Below, piece after piece: positions 29,340 through 38,467 of a DNA stretch of 64,000 nucleotides. How positions within the stretch are numbered: the first letter of the stretch is position 1; each line of letters opens with the position of its first letter. Location of the stretch: NCBI RefSeq assembly GCF_000015865.1, contig NC_009012.1, positions 1,178,001-1,242,000 of the forward strand, in the 5' to 3' direction. This stretch comes from Acetivibrio thermocellus ATCC 27405 (GTDB lineage: Bacteria > Bacillota > Clostridia > Acetivibrionales > Acetivibrionaceae). The position numbers were made by a program, and so were the translations under genes. The notes under the pieces are model-generated. The model saw nothing but the letters and a program-made list of their open reading frames with translations, was not told the origin of the DNA and did no database searches.

Positions 29340-30575
29340 ATGAAAAAAGTTGAACTGCTTGCTCCCGCAGGCAATCTTGAAAAACTTAAAATGGCCGTTT
29401 TATATGGTGCGGACGCCGTTTACCTGGGCGGTGAGGAATTCAGCCTCAGAGCTTATGCCGAGAATTTTACATTGGATGAGCTGAAAGCAGGAGTGGAATT
29501 TGCCCATAGCAAAGGAAAAAAAGTATATGTAACCATTAATATATTCCCTCACAATGATGATTTGAAGAAAATACCGGAATATATAAAAGAAGTTGCAGGG
29601 ATCGGAGTCGATGCCATAATCCTCTCAGACCCCGGCATTCTCTCCATTGTGAAAGAAATAGCTCCGGATATGGAAATACATTTAAGCACCCAGGCCAACA
29701 ATACTAATTTTATGAGTGCCAGATTTTGGCACAATCACGGTGTAAAACGGATAATACTTGCAAGAGAGCTTTCCCTTGAGGAAATCCGGGAAATAAGAGA
29801 AAAAACTCCTGACTCTCTGGAGCTTGAAGTTTTTGTCCACGGTGCCATGTGCATATCCTATTCCGGAAGGTGTCTTCTCAGCAATTACATGGCCGGCAGG
29901 GATTCCAACAGGGGACTGTGCGCACATCCATGCAGGTGGAAATATTACTTGATGGAGGAAAAAAGACCCGGTGAATACTACCCGGTATATGAAAATGAAA
30001 GAGGCACATTCATTTTCAACTCCAGGGACCTCTGTATGATTGAGCACATACCGGAATTGGTGGAATCCGGAGTTTCCAGCTTTAAAATTGAAGGCCGCAT
30101 GAAAAGCTCTTTCTACGTCGCAACGGTCGTAAAAGCATATCGCGAAGCAATAGATGCCTATTATGAGGATAAAGACAACTATAAATTCGATCCCAGGCTT
30201 TTGGAGGAAGTCTGCAAAGTCAGTCACAGGGAATTCACCACCGGCTTTTTCTTCAACAAGCCCGGCCCGAAAGACCAGATTTACGCCACCAGCTCATATA
30301 TAAGAGAGTATGACTTTGTAGGGGTTGTTCAAAAATATGACAAAGCAACAAAAATAGCAACCGTAGAACAAAGAAACCGCATGTACAAAGGTGAGGAAAT
30401 AGAAGTTGTAAATCCCAAAGGCAATTTTTTTGTTCAGAAAATTGAATGGATGAAAAATGCCGACGGTGAAGACATAGACGTTGCCCCCCACCCTCAAATG
30501 ACGGTATATATGCCGATGAAAGAGGATGTGGAAGAATTTGCAATGCTCAGGCGAAAAAGCAGTCCAAATAAATAA
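29340..30575 (+). CDS. U32 family protein, probable tRNA hydroxylation protein TrhP
   Basis: A 411-residue peptidase U32 family protein. N-terminus KVELLAPAGNLEKLKMAVLYGADAVY, then the U32 signature (LEVFVHGAMCISYSGRCLLS) near residue 165 with cysteines for an Fe-S cluster (also GLCAHPCRW). Despite the name, this subgroup (YrrN/YrrO, YegQ) acts with prephenate in 5-hydroxyuridine formation at tRNA position 34. Bacillus has two tandem paralogs next to yrrM; only one is present here. AGGAGTG precedes the ATG. Function rests on family and context. Confidence 0.87.
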   Translation: MKKVELLAPAGNLEKLKMAVLYGADAVYLGGEEFSLRAYAENFTLDELKAGVEFAHSKGKKVYVTINIFPHNDDLKKIPEYIKEVAGIGVDAIILSDPGILSIVKEIAPDMEIHLSTQANNTNFMSARFWHNHGVKRIILARELSLEEIREIREKTPDSLELEVFVHGAMCISYSGRCLLSNYMAGRDSNRGLCAHPCRWKYYLMEEKRPGEYYPVYENERGTFIFNSRDLCMIEHIPELVESGVSSFKIEGRMKSSFYVATVVKAYREAIDAYYEDKDNYKFDPRLLEEVCKVSHREFTTGFFFNKPGPKDQIYATSSYIREYDFVGVVQKYDKATKIATVEQRNRMYKGEEIEVVNPKGNFFVQKIEWMKNADGEDIDVAPHPQMTVYMPMKEDVEEFAMLRRKSSPNK

Positions 30576-30749
30576 AATAAGTGAAACAAGAGACTGGGTT
30601 TTGCTTAAAACGCCAGAACAAATGGTTTAAAATATCAGGCGTTAAGCATTAAGCAAGTAAACAACATCAAAAGGAAGTAAACAATATCAAGTAATCAGAA
30701 ATATTAAGTGATTAATAAAATACAATAAATTATAACGCAAAATGCTGCC

Positions 30750-30782
30750 AACTGAAGTTCAATAATGAGCTTCAGTTTTTTT
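30750..30782 (+). terminator. intrinsic terminator after the U32 gene
   Basis: AACTGAAG (30750-30757) pairs with CTTCAGTT (30770-30777), loop 12 nt, followed by a run of seven T. It lies about 175 bp past the trhP-like stop and 90 bp before the PBP gene. Confidence 0.82.
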
Positions 30783-30872
30783 ACAATTAGTAATTCTTCC
30801 TAAAAACCGGTATAAACCCCCTTATATATGGAAAAATTAATTAATAATCCAATAAATACAAGGGGGCATTCC

Positions 30873-32528
30873 ATGTTTATCAAACGAAATAAAATTATTC
30901 TTGCAGTTTTCACCCTATCAATCATACTGCTTTTTTCAAGAGTAATTTACATACAATTTATTTTAGGAGAAAAGCTTTTTATACAGGCAACAGCTCAAAA
31001 AGTATCCGAACTTACCGTCGATGTGCCAAGAGGAAACATACTTGACAGAAATCTTATTCCCCTTACCAACAGAAAAAAGAAAGTGGATGTGGTAATACAA
31101 CCGCTTTACCTTAAGGATAACAGCAGCGATCTTCAGAAGATATCAAACATATTAGGACTTAATTTCAATGAAATTAAAAGACAGGTCGAAATAAAAAAAG
31201 AACCTATAAAAATCACTATTGATGAAAATAAAAAAGAAACACTTATAAAAGAAAAAGTTCAGGGAATATCCTTTATACATTCCCTTGAAAGATATGATGA
31301 AAACACACTTGCCAAGCATGTTTTAGGTTATCTGAACAAAATCGACATAAGAGGAGAAACAGGCATTGAAAAAGCTTATGACAGCTATCTTAAACTAAAC
31401 TCCAAAAGCAGTGTTGCAGTTATAACCGACGCCAGGGACAATCCCGTAAAAGGCCTTGGCTATCGATTTATAAACTCAGCTAAAACCGGCAAAATGCTCA
31501 ATGTAAAACTGACCATTGATTATAACATACAAAAAACGGCGGAGGAAGTCATGGACAAGTATAATCTTAAAGGTGCCGTTGTAATAGAAGAAGTCAGTTC
31601 CGGTGACATTGTTGCCATGGTAAGCAAGCCGGATTTCAATCCCAACGAAATCGAAAAATATCTTGACAGCCCTGACAATGAATTGTTTAACAGGGCCGTG
31701 GCATCCTACAATCTTGGTTCCATATTCAAAATTATCGACCTGGCATGTGCCTACAGCAAAAACATAAACCCGTCAATGTATTATTTTTGCCCGGGATATG
31801 TTATTTTGGGAGACAAAGAATTCAGATGCTCCGCTTACGGAAAAGGAGGACATGGATTAATAGACCTGCATGAAGCTTTTGCATCCTCATGCAATCCATA
31901 TTTTATTGAACTGGGGATTAAGATTGGTCCAAATAACATAATAGAAACCGCAAACAAATTTGGCTTCGGGAAAATTACCGGTATTGACTCCCAAGGCGTT
32001 GAAGAATCAGCCGGAAATCTTCCAAAAACCGGGAGTTTTACTTACGGAGACACAGCCAATATTTCCATAGGCCAGGGAGACGTCCTGGCAACTCCCCTTC
32101 AGGTTGCGGACATGGTTGCCACCATTGCAAACGGTGGAATAAAAAATAATGTAAACATTGTTGATTCCATAGTTGACAGCAAAGGAAACACCGTCAAGGT
32201 TATAAGGAAGGATAAAGGCGAAAGAATTATTGAAAAAGAAGTGTGTGATAAAATAAAGCAGCTTATGGAGGAAGTTACGGTCAGCGGTACCGGAACCAGA
32301 GCAAACTTAAGTGAATACGGCGGTGCCGGCGGGAAAACGGGAAGTGCCGAAACCGGTCAATTCATAAACGGTGAAAAAGTGGTGCATGCATGGTTTGCCG
32401 GCTATTTTCCCCGGCTCGACCCAAAATATTCCGTCGCAGTATTTATTGAAGACGGAAAAAGCGGCGGAGCAATAGCTGCCCCTGTCTTTGAGGAAATTGC
32501 CAAAACCATTTTGAAAAAGGGACTCTAA
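30873..32528 (+). CDS. class B penicillin-binding protein (transpeptidase), possibly PbpI-like
   Basis: A 551-residue D,D-transpeptidase with an N-terminal membrane anchor (about 8-28), the PBP dimer motif VPRGNILDRN near 52, and the transpeptidase domain: SxxK as SIFK (Ser283), SxN as SCN (near 339) and KTG within GGAGGKTGSAETG. It cross-links peptidoglycan outside the membrane. No PASTA domain is present, unlike SpoVD. The order mltG-yrrM-yrrNO-...-pbpI in Bacillus suggests it may match sporulation-linked PBP4b, which is inference. ATG at 30873 follows AAGGGGG; an earlier in-frame ATG has no ribosome site. Confidence 0.92.
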   Translation: MFIKRNKIILAVFTLSIILLFSRVIYIQFILGEKLFIQATAQKVSELTVDVPRGNILDRNLIPLTNRKKKVDVVIQPLYLKDNSSDLQKISNILGLNFNEIKRQVEIKKEPIKITIDENKKETLIKEKVQGISFIHSLERYDENTLAKHVLGYLNKIDIRGETGIEKAYDSYLKLNSKSSVAVITDARDNPVKGLGYRFINSAKTGKMLNVKLTIDYNIQKTAEEVMDKYNLKGAVVIEEVSSGDIVAMVSKPDFNPNEIEKYLDSPDNELFNRAVASYNLGSIFKIIDLACAYSKNINPSMYYFCPGYVILGDKEFRCSAYGKGGHGLIDLHEAFASSCNPYFIELGIKIGPNNIIETANKFGFGKITGIDSQGVEESAGNLPKTGSFTYGDTANISIGQGDVLATPLQVADMVATIANGGIKNNVNIVDSIVDSKGNTVKVIRKDKGERIIEKEVCDKIKQLMEEVTVSGTGTRANLSEYGGAGGKTGSAETGQFINGEKVVHAWFAGYFPRLDPKYSVAVFIEDGKSGGAIAAPVFEEIAKTILKKGL

Positions 32529-32557
32529 TTTCTTGTTGTACTGGCACCTTAAACATT

Positions 32558-32586
32558 TTGGCTACATATATTTATAAGGTAGCCAA
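32558..32586 (+). promoter_or_regulatory. inverted repeat just upstream of sigK
   Basis: TTGGCTAC (32558-32565) and GTAGCCAA (32579-32586) form a perfect 8-bp dyad around a 13-nt AT-rich loop. It lies 30 bp past the PBP stop and ends about 6 bp before the sigK Shine-Dalgarno. There is no T run, so an operator or an RNA hairpin controlling sigK translation is as likely as a terminator. Confidence 0.5.
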
Positions 32587-32606
32587 TTTGTTGGAGGTGC
32601 CCAATC

Positions 32607-33317
32607 TTGTTTTATATACTAATCTCCTCGGTTTTTGAGATACTGAATAATATATTTTTTCTTCTAGGATATATTTCCAATGTAAATTCATTCCCCCAGC
32701 CTTTAAGCCCGGAGGAAGAACAGCACTATCTGGATCTTTTGAAAAAAGGCGATGAAGAAGCAAGAAACATACTTATTGAAAGAAATTTAAGACTTGTGGC
32801 CCACATTGTAAAAAAATATAGTTCCACTATAAATGACAGCGATGATTTAATTTCAATCGGAACAATAGGACTTATAAAAGCAATTTCAACTTTCAACCAT
32901 GAAAAAGGTACAAGGCTTGCGACTTATGCAGCGCGATGCATCGAAAACGAGATTTTAATGCATATACGCTCCAATAAAAAGACTCAAAGTGAAGTTTCTC
33001 TTCAGGACCCCATAGGAGTTGACAGGGACGGAAATGAAATAGCCCTGATTGACGTTATCGGAAACGAATCAGAATCTGTAGTTGAAGAAGTGGAACTTAA
33101 AATGCAAGTCAAACGTCTCTACAATAAAATGAAAGATGTATTGAAAGCTCGGGAAAAAATGGTATTGGAGCTGCGATACGGGCTTTTAAACGGCACCGGC
33201 AAGACCCAGCGGGAAATAGCCAAAATGTTGGGTATTTCAAGATCTTATGTTTCAAGAATCGAAAAAAAAGCAATAAAAAAATTGGGAAAAGAGCTCAAAT
33301 CAGAAAGCTTCAAATAA
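32607..33317 (+). CDS. sigK: RNA polymerase sporulation sigma factor SigK (pro-sigma-K)
   Basis: A 236-residue pro-sigma-K. A hydrophobic N-terminal pro-sequence (about 25 residues, ending near FFLLGYISNVNSFPQPLS) precedes the sigma domains: ARNILIERNLRLVAHIVKKY, DLISIGTIGLIKAISTF and TYAARCIENEILMHIR in region 2, and TQREIAKMLGISRSYVSRIEKKA in region 4. It drives late mother-cell transcription after cleavage by an intramembrane protease. The gene is continuous, with no skin element. Start is TTG, seven bases after TTGGAGGTG. Confidence 0.95.
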   Translation: MFYILISSVFEILNNIFFLLGYISNVNSFPQPLSPEEEQHYLDLLKKGDEEARNILIERNLRLVAHIVKKYSSTINDSDDLISIGTIGLIKAISTFNHEKGTRLATYAARCIENEILMHIRSNKKTQSEVSLQDPIGVDRDGNEIALIDVIGNESESVVEEVELKMQVKRLYNKMKDVLKAREKMVLELRYGLLNGTGKTQREIAKMLGISRSYVSRIEKKAIKKLGKELKSESFK

Positions 33318-33343
33318 TTATCTGAGGGCATTTCTGCTTTTTT
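33301..33343 (+). terminator. probable terminator overlapping the sigK stop
   Basis: CAGAAA (33301-33306) and TTTCTG (33331-33336) can pair with adjoining GC bases, followed by CTTTTTTT. The stem begins inside the last sigK codons. It would end sigK before the convergent YtvI-like gene at 33382. Confidence 0.5.
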
Positions 33344-33381
33344 ACTTTTATGCTTCACCACCTTATAACGCTTCTTTTCCT

Positions 33382-34464
33382 TTATTTTTTTATAAATTCG
33401 TTTATCAGTTCTTTGAGATTCTTATGCTTTATCATTCCTGATATTATATTTTTGAAAATCAATGTCACAATGGGGCCCAAAATAAGGCCGGGCAAGCCAA
33501 AGAACTTCATTCCGAGGTACATGGTTATCAACGTCATCAAAGGATGGAGGCCTATCTGCTCTCCAACCACTTTTGGCTCTATCATTTGTCTGATAACAAG
33601 CACTATAACATACAAAATCAGCAGTGACACTCCCATCCTGATGTCTTTGGTTAAAAACTCATATATGGCCCAGGGAACAAGTACTCCGCCTGTTCCAAGC
33701 ACCGGAAATGCATCTATGAAGCTGATAACCAATCCGAGTAAAATGGGTCGTTTTACACCAATTATTGTAAACCCGAGGGAAAGCTCACAAAAAGTAATTG
33801 TCATTAGTATCAGCTGAGCTTTGACATACCCGAACAAGGCTGTAAACATACTGTCCTTTATATCTATTATCTTGTTTAATAATGCATCAGGCACATTATC
33901 TTTGATATAGTCATAAATTCTGTCCCTGTCGCTGGAAATGAAATAAGTTGATAAAATTGTCACAAATATAAATATCACCATCTGAGGTATGGATATTGCA
34001 GTATTGTAAATTCCCTTCACAAAAGAATCCACCAAACTAGAAACGGAATTTGAAAGACTTGAAACCATACTTGAAATTTGGGCGGTAACCTCACTCGGAA
34101 GTCCAAAATAAATATTCAACCCTCTGTTTATTAAATTCGATATGTTTTGATATGCTTCTTTCCAAAACTCCGGCTGAGAACTTGAAAGGCTTGTTATTTC
34201 ATTATAAAGTTTGGAAAACAACATAAGCAACAGTATTGCAATCATCGACAAACCCAAAAGCAATGAAACCAATGCCGCAAATTTTCTTCTAAACTTTAAC
34301 TTTTTCATAAGAAACCGGATTACAGGCTCTATCATTGAAGATATGGCAAAAGCAATAAGAAAAGGTGCAAAATAAATTGCAAGCCTAAGTCCCAGCAATA
34401 TTCCAATAACCGTACCTCCAAAAATAAGAACCAGTCTGATAACAAGTTTTATTCTTTTATCCAT
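33382..34464 (-). CDS. AI-2E family transporter / YtvI-like polytopic membrane protein
   Basis: A 360-residue integral membrane protein with about seven to eight hydrophobic segments and the AI-2E permease family pattern (IGLHPLMTLITMYLGMKFFGLPGLILGPI near the C-terminus; VLGTGGVLVPWAIYEFL before it). Length and topology fit the sporulation protein YtvI branch, and sigK lies next to it in convergent orientation, but a general permease is equally possible. ATG at 34464 follows GGAAGGT; earlier in-frame codons lack a ribosome site. Substrate unknown. Confidence 0.85.
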   Translation of the reverse strand: MDKRIKLVIRLVLIFGGTVIGILLGLRLAIYFAPFLIAFAISSMIEPVIRFLMKKLKFRRKFAALVSLLLGLSMIAILLLMLFSKLYNEITSLSSSQPEFWKEAYQNISNLINRGLNIYFGLPSEVTAQISSMVSSLSNSVSSLVDSFVKGIYNTAISIPQMVIFIFVTILSTYFISSDRDRIYDYIKDNVPDALLNKIIDIKDSMFTALFGYVKAQLILMTITFCELSLGFTIIGVKRPILLGLVISFIDAFPVLGTGGVLVPWAIYEFLTKDIRMGVSLLILYVIVLVIRQMIEPKVVGEQIGLHPLMTLITMYLGMKFFGLPGLILGPIVTLIFKNIISGMIKHKNLKELINEFIKK

Positions 34465-34793
34465 AATTACCTTCCCATCAGAAAAATATTTAACAAAGTT
34501 TTTTAAGATTCGAAAAAAATATAACATCATTTTGTTTATATAATATTAAACAATTTAACATAATGCAAGGGATATTTTATTGACACGCAACCCATATAAA
34601 TAATAAAATAAAAAAGTGCTTGCATCTACTGGAATCTACAAGCACTTGAATTGAGTGATACGTTTGTCGAATCAATAATAAAATACCTTATTTTACATGC
34701 GTTTGTCAACATATTTGCACGTTTTATTTTACACACACTAAAATTTGTGTTTAACATGTCATAACACTATAAAATCCCGGTAAAACAACCGCA
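34465..34793. other. 329-bp intergenic region between mutS2 and the YtvI-like gene
   Basis: It contains the mutS2 terminator (34614-34647) and, about 70 bp upstream of the YtvI-like start, an AT-rich dyad TTGTTTA (34532-34538) / TAAACAA (34547-34553) that could be part of its promoter or an operator. No coding sequence seen. Confidence 0.55.
34614..34647 (-). terminator. intrinsic terminator after mutS2
   Basis: A 9-bp stem AAGTGCTTG (34614-34622 with 34639-34647), loop 16 nt, followed on the minus strand by TTTTTTATTTTATT. It lies about 147 bp past the mutS2 stop. Confidence 0.85.
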
Positions 34794-37175
34794 TCACCTA
34801 AGTTCGACTATTGTAACTCCCGATTCACCTTCTCCGTACTTTCCAAGCCTGAAAGATTTAACCCTGGAATCTGATTTTAAAAATTTCTGTATGCCACTTC
34901 TGAGTACTCCGGTTCCCTTGCCGTGAATAATAGATACCTCCGTAAGCCCGGAAAGATAAGCATCATCCAAATACTTGTCGACACTTTCAATGGCCTCTTC
35001 CAAGTTGTATCCCCTTACATCAATTTCAGTTGATATGCTTTTTGCTTTTGACATACCTATTTTGCCAATTCCGGAATTGTTTAACACAATTTTTTGTTCG
35101 TCCACCAGTTTTAAATTTGATATATGAACGTTTATTTTCATAATTCCGGCCTGAACCACCACTTCTCCGTCCTTGTCCGGAGGAGTGATAACCGTTCCTT
35201 TCTGGTCCAAATTGACGATTAGAACACTGTCACCGGGCTTTAAATTCTCCGGGGGTTTTACCAAAGCGTTTTTCGGAGCAAGGGGCAATTCCAGTGTTTC
35301 CTCAATGGAATCAACCTTTCTTTTAAGCTTGAGCCTAAGCTCTTCCGCCTCCTTTTGCCTCTGCGCGTTATGGACTTCCTGTTCAAGCCTCCTCATTTTA
35401 GAAATAATCTCTTCCGCCTCTTTTCTTGCTTCAAGAAGAATTTTTCTCGCTTCAGCTCTTGCTTCCTGTATTAATCTTTCCCGATTTTCAGCAAGCTTTC
35501 TTTTTTGCTCCTCCAGCTCTTTTTTTAGCTTTTCGGCTTCGAGTCGATAGCTTTCAGCTTTCATTTTTTCATTTTCGGACTGATTTAAGTTTTTCTCAAT
35601 CGACATAAGCATGTCTTCAAACTTTATATCGTCCTGGGTTAAAAATTCTTTGGCCTTCTCAATAATGTCATCAAAAAGCCCCAGCCTTTTTGATATTGCA
35701 AAGGCGTTGCTTTTTCCGGGAACTCCAATCAATAGCCTGTAAGTGGGCCTTAGTGTCTCCACATTAAACTCGCAGCAGGCATTTTCCACAAATTTTGTGG
35801 TAACGGCATACGCTTTCAGCTGGCTGTAATGGGTGGTGGCAACCGTTGTACTGCCCTTGTTTCTTAAATACTCAAGTATTGACATTGCAAGGGCGGCACC
35901 CTCGGTAGGGTCTGTTCCCGCTCCAAGCTCATCAAACAGAACAAGGGAATCTTCATCCACATCCTTTAATATTCCAACTATATTCTTCATATGCGAAGAA
36001 AAAGTACTAAGGCTCTGTTCGATACTCTGCTCATCCCCTATGTCGGCATAGACTTTTTTGAAAATACTCATTTTGGTTCCCTCATTTGCCGGAATATGAA
36101 GCCCTGCCTGCGTCATAAGGGTAAACAGGCCCACAGTTTTCAAAGTAACCGTTTTACCTCCGGTATTGGGTCCGGTCACTACAAGGGTGTTGAAGTCTTC
36201 CCCGATCCAAAAATCGATGGGAACAACGGTTTTTTTGTCTAAAAGAGGATGTCTTCCCTTTTTTATTAATATTTTATGTTCATCGTTAAGTACAGGGCAA
36301 ACACAGTTATAATCAAGGCTGAGCCTTGCCTTGGCAAATATGAAATCCAAACGGCCTAAAATTGAAACATTCGACTTTAAGGAATCAACAATTCCTCTTA
36401 TCTCCCCGGTCAATTCCCCCAGTATTTTCTCAATTTCAGCCTGCTCTTTAATTTTAAGCTCCCGTATGTGGTTGTTGGCCTCCACAACCGCCATAGGCTC
36501 AATAAAAATGGTCGCCCCGCTGGCGGATGAATCATGTATAAGTCCGGGTATTTCGGTTCTGTACTCCTGCTTGACAGGTATTACATATCTGTCTCCTCTT
36601 AAAGTAACTATGGGCTCCTGTATATATTTCTGATATCTTGACGACCTTATGATATCATTGAGCTTATCTTTTATTGATTCCTGGGCATTTCGTATCTGCC
36701 TTCTTATGTTGGCAAGGGTCGGGCTTGCATTGTCAGCTATTTCATCCTCACTTAGTATTGACATGTAAATCCTGTCTTCAATCCGCTTATTGGATTCAAG
36801 GCATCCTATAAGCTCACTTACAATATTGTCTTCATCGGTCTTGATTCTGTCATTGCTCGCATAGCTTTTAAGATTTCTTACAGCCCTTAAAACGTCGGCA
36901 GTTTTTAAAAGCTCTCCAGGGTTTAGAATCGCTCCGATTTCAACTCTTTTTAAACTGTCCCGTATATCATGAATTCCCCCCATGGGCGGGGTTCCCCTTC
37001 TTGCAATAAAAGCGACGGCGTCACTGGTTTCCTTTTGTGCCCTTTCAACCCTGTTAAGATCAGTATCTGGCACCAGCTTTTCCGCCAGTTCTTTTCCCAA
37101 AGAAGATGTTGCAAGGCTTACCAGTTTGTCAATTATTTTATTAAACTCCAATATTTTAAGTGTTTTTTCGTTCAT
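34794..37175 (-). CDS. mutS2: endonuclease MutS2
   Basis: A 793-residue MutS2. It has the MutS core helices, the ABC-type ATPase (TGPNTGGKTVTLKTVGL near residue 330; LVLFDELGAGTDPTEGAALA; THYSQLKAYA), a long Lys/Glu coiled coil (about 510-630) and a C-terminal Smr nuclease domain with DVRGYNLEEA and IHGKGTGVLR. The family suppresses homologous recombination and in some bacteria rescues collided ribosomes. Monocistronic, with its own terminator. Confidence 0.96.
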   Translation of the reverse strand: MNEKTLKILEFNKIIDKLVSLATSSLGKELAEKLVPDTDLNRVERAQKETSDAVAFIARRGTPPMGGIHDIRDSLKRVEIGAILNPGELLKTADVLRAVRNLKSYASNDRIKTDEDNIVSELIGCLESNKRIEDRIYMSILSEDEIADNASPTLANIRRQIRNAQESIKDKLNDIIRSSRYQKYIQEPIVTLRGDRYVIPVKQEYRTEIPGLIHDSSASGATIFIEPMAVVEANNHIRELKIKEQAEIEKILGELTGEIRGIVDSLKSNVSILGRLDFIFAKARLSLDYNCVCPVLNDEHKILIKKGRHPLLDKKTVVPIDFWIGEDFNTLVVTGPNTGGKTVTLKTVGLFTLMTQAGLHIPANEGTKMSIFKKVYADIGDEQSIEQSLSTFSSHMKNIVGILKDVDEDSLVLFDELGAGTDPTEGAALAMSILEYLRNKGSTTVATTHYSQLKAYAVTTKFVENACCEFNVETLRPTYRLLIGVPGKSNAFAISKRLGLFDDIIEKAKEFLTQDDIKFEDMLMSIEKNLNQSENEKMKAESYRLEAEKLKKELEEQKRKLAENRERLIQEARAEARKILLEARKEAEEIISKMRRLEQEVHNAQRQKEAEELRLKLKRKVDSIEETLELPLAPKNALVKPPENLKPGDSVLIVNLDQKGTVITPPDKDGEVVVQAGIMKINVHISNLKLVDEQKIVLNNSGIGKIGMSKAKSISTEIDVRGYNLEEAIESVDKYLDDAYLSGLTEVSIIHGKGTGVLRSGIQKFLKSDSRVKSFRLGKYGEGESGVTIVELR

Positions 37176-37404
37176 CTATCCCTTACCTCGTACGTTTTTA
37201 ATGCTTTATTTGCACCAAATAATTATAACATAAATATGTTCTTCCTGAAAGAAAGTTATACTGTGTTCCAATTCCCAATAAATTTCATTCTGGACTTTTG
37301 TACTCATGAAAACTTTGCCTTGAATAAATAAATATTAAAACGAAAAACCTATAAATGGTTAAGTTTTTACACTTTTTTATAAAAACTTTAAGGAGGTTTT
37401 ACAA

Positions 37405-37617
37405 ATGACAAATGAAAAAAAGCTTGAAATAATAAGATCATACATTGAAGAAATAAAAGCTTATGAAGAAAGCCAAGACCTGCCTTTTAGCAAAAAACAA
37501 CATCTTAAAAGAGCCAGGGAAGCATATATGAACTTGTACAGGGATGCTGAAAAAGGGAAACTGGACCCTGATTTGCTTCACGAAAACATCACAAGTTTCA
37601 TGTATATGTTGCAGTAA
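37405..37617 (+). CDS. 70-residue helical protein, unrecognised
   Basis: A small, charged, helix-rich protein (starts MTNEKKLEIIRSYIEEIKAYEES; ends NITSFMYMLQ) with a strong AAGGAGG ribosome site ten bases before the ATG. No signal peptide, membrane segment or cysteines. It is a lone plus-strand gene between mutS2 and the DUF3842 gene. I recognise no family. The Shine-Dalgarno and clean codon use argue that it is real. Confidence 0.72.
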   Translation: MTNEKKLEIIRSYIEEIKAYEESQDLPFSKKQHLKRAREAYMNLYRDAEKGKLDPDLLHENITSFMYMLQ

Positions 37618-37670
37618 AACCTCCAAAGCCAAACACCAAAATGAGCTTTTTATTTTCAGCTTTCACACTT

Positions 37671-38093
37671 TTATGCAATATGTCCTTCCACATATTTTTT
37701 TACCATTTCAACTGCATGTTCAATATAGTAGGGCAACGGTTCATTCTTCACACCTGCAATTTCGATATTGCATCTGTTCAATGGTATAAGTATCTTCCTT
37801 GCCGGACTTTCCGCTATTGCAGCGGCCATCAAAGGTGTAAGCTCCCCCATCATGGAATTGGCTGAAATTATTCCTATAGGACCGACTATAATATCCACCT
37901 TGGGAGCATTGAACACTATCGCGTTTTCTCCCGACGCACCCTCATTGGCTCCGGCTTTCAGCATAAGAGTCGTGGCAAGTGCATTTGTACCTAAAGCTAT
38001 GATTTGTGTATCTTCAGGCAATTCTTTTCTGAGTTTTTCAACAACGGCTTTGCCAATACCTCCGCCCTGTCCGTCCACAACTGCTATTTTCAT
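37671..38093 (-). CDS. DUF3842 family protein
   Basis: A 140-residue protein typical of Clostridia. The N-terminus KIAVVDGQGGGIGKAVVEKLRKEL looks like a Rossmann-type nucleotide-binding loop, and IIVGPIGIISANSMMGELTP is the most conserved part. Cys is present in NRCNIEI. Biochemical function is not established to my knowledge; a nucleotide-binding role is inference from the Gly-rich loop. ATG at 38093 chosen with AGAGGGG upstream. Confidence 0.85.
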   Translation of the reverse strand: MKIAVVDGQGGGIGKAVVEKLRKELPEDTQIIALGTNALATTLMLKAGANEGASGENAIVFNAPKVDIIVGPIGIISANSMMGELTPLMAAAIAESPARKILIPLNRCNIEIAGVKNEPLPYYIEHAVEMVKKYVEGHIA

Positions 38094-38467
38094 AATATCC
38101 CCTCTATAATTATAAATCAACCATAAATAAGTTTCACAGGAAAGAAGCAATTTATAAAAATTATTTTAAGAAATATTTATTTGTAACTTGTAAAAATTCG
38201 CATAAAATAATTTTATATAAAATCTCATAATTTTTATATGAAGTCTCCATCATGGAATCTTAATTATTCACTTAAAAATCTTATTATGATATGACAGCAT
38301 AAATTCTACTTCAAGGAATAAAAAAAAGCAATACTAATCTATAGAATCGACATTTAGTATTGCAAAACCGGTAATTAAAGACAAATAATTATTAATCAAT
38401 AAAGGTATTAATCAATAAAGGCGTAATCAGATATTTTATCTTTAAATTTCACTGCATAAAAACTTTT
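38094..38467. other. 374-bp intergenic region between the amidase gene and the DUF3842 gene
   Basis: It contains the terminator of the amidase gene (38328-38363) and a very AT-rich stretch (38100-38320) that must hold the promoter of the DUF3842 gene; a minus-strand TATAAT box near 38110 is visible but no convincing -35. No ORF with a ribosome site was seen. Confidence 0.5.
38328..38363 (-). terminator. intrinsic terminator after the amidase gene
   Basis: A perfect 10-bp stem GCAATACTAA (38328-38337 with 38354-38363), loop 16 nt, then TTTTTTTATT on the minus strand. It lies about 105 bp past the amidase stop. Confidence 0.85.
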
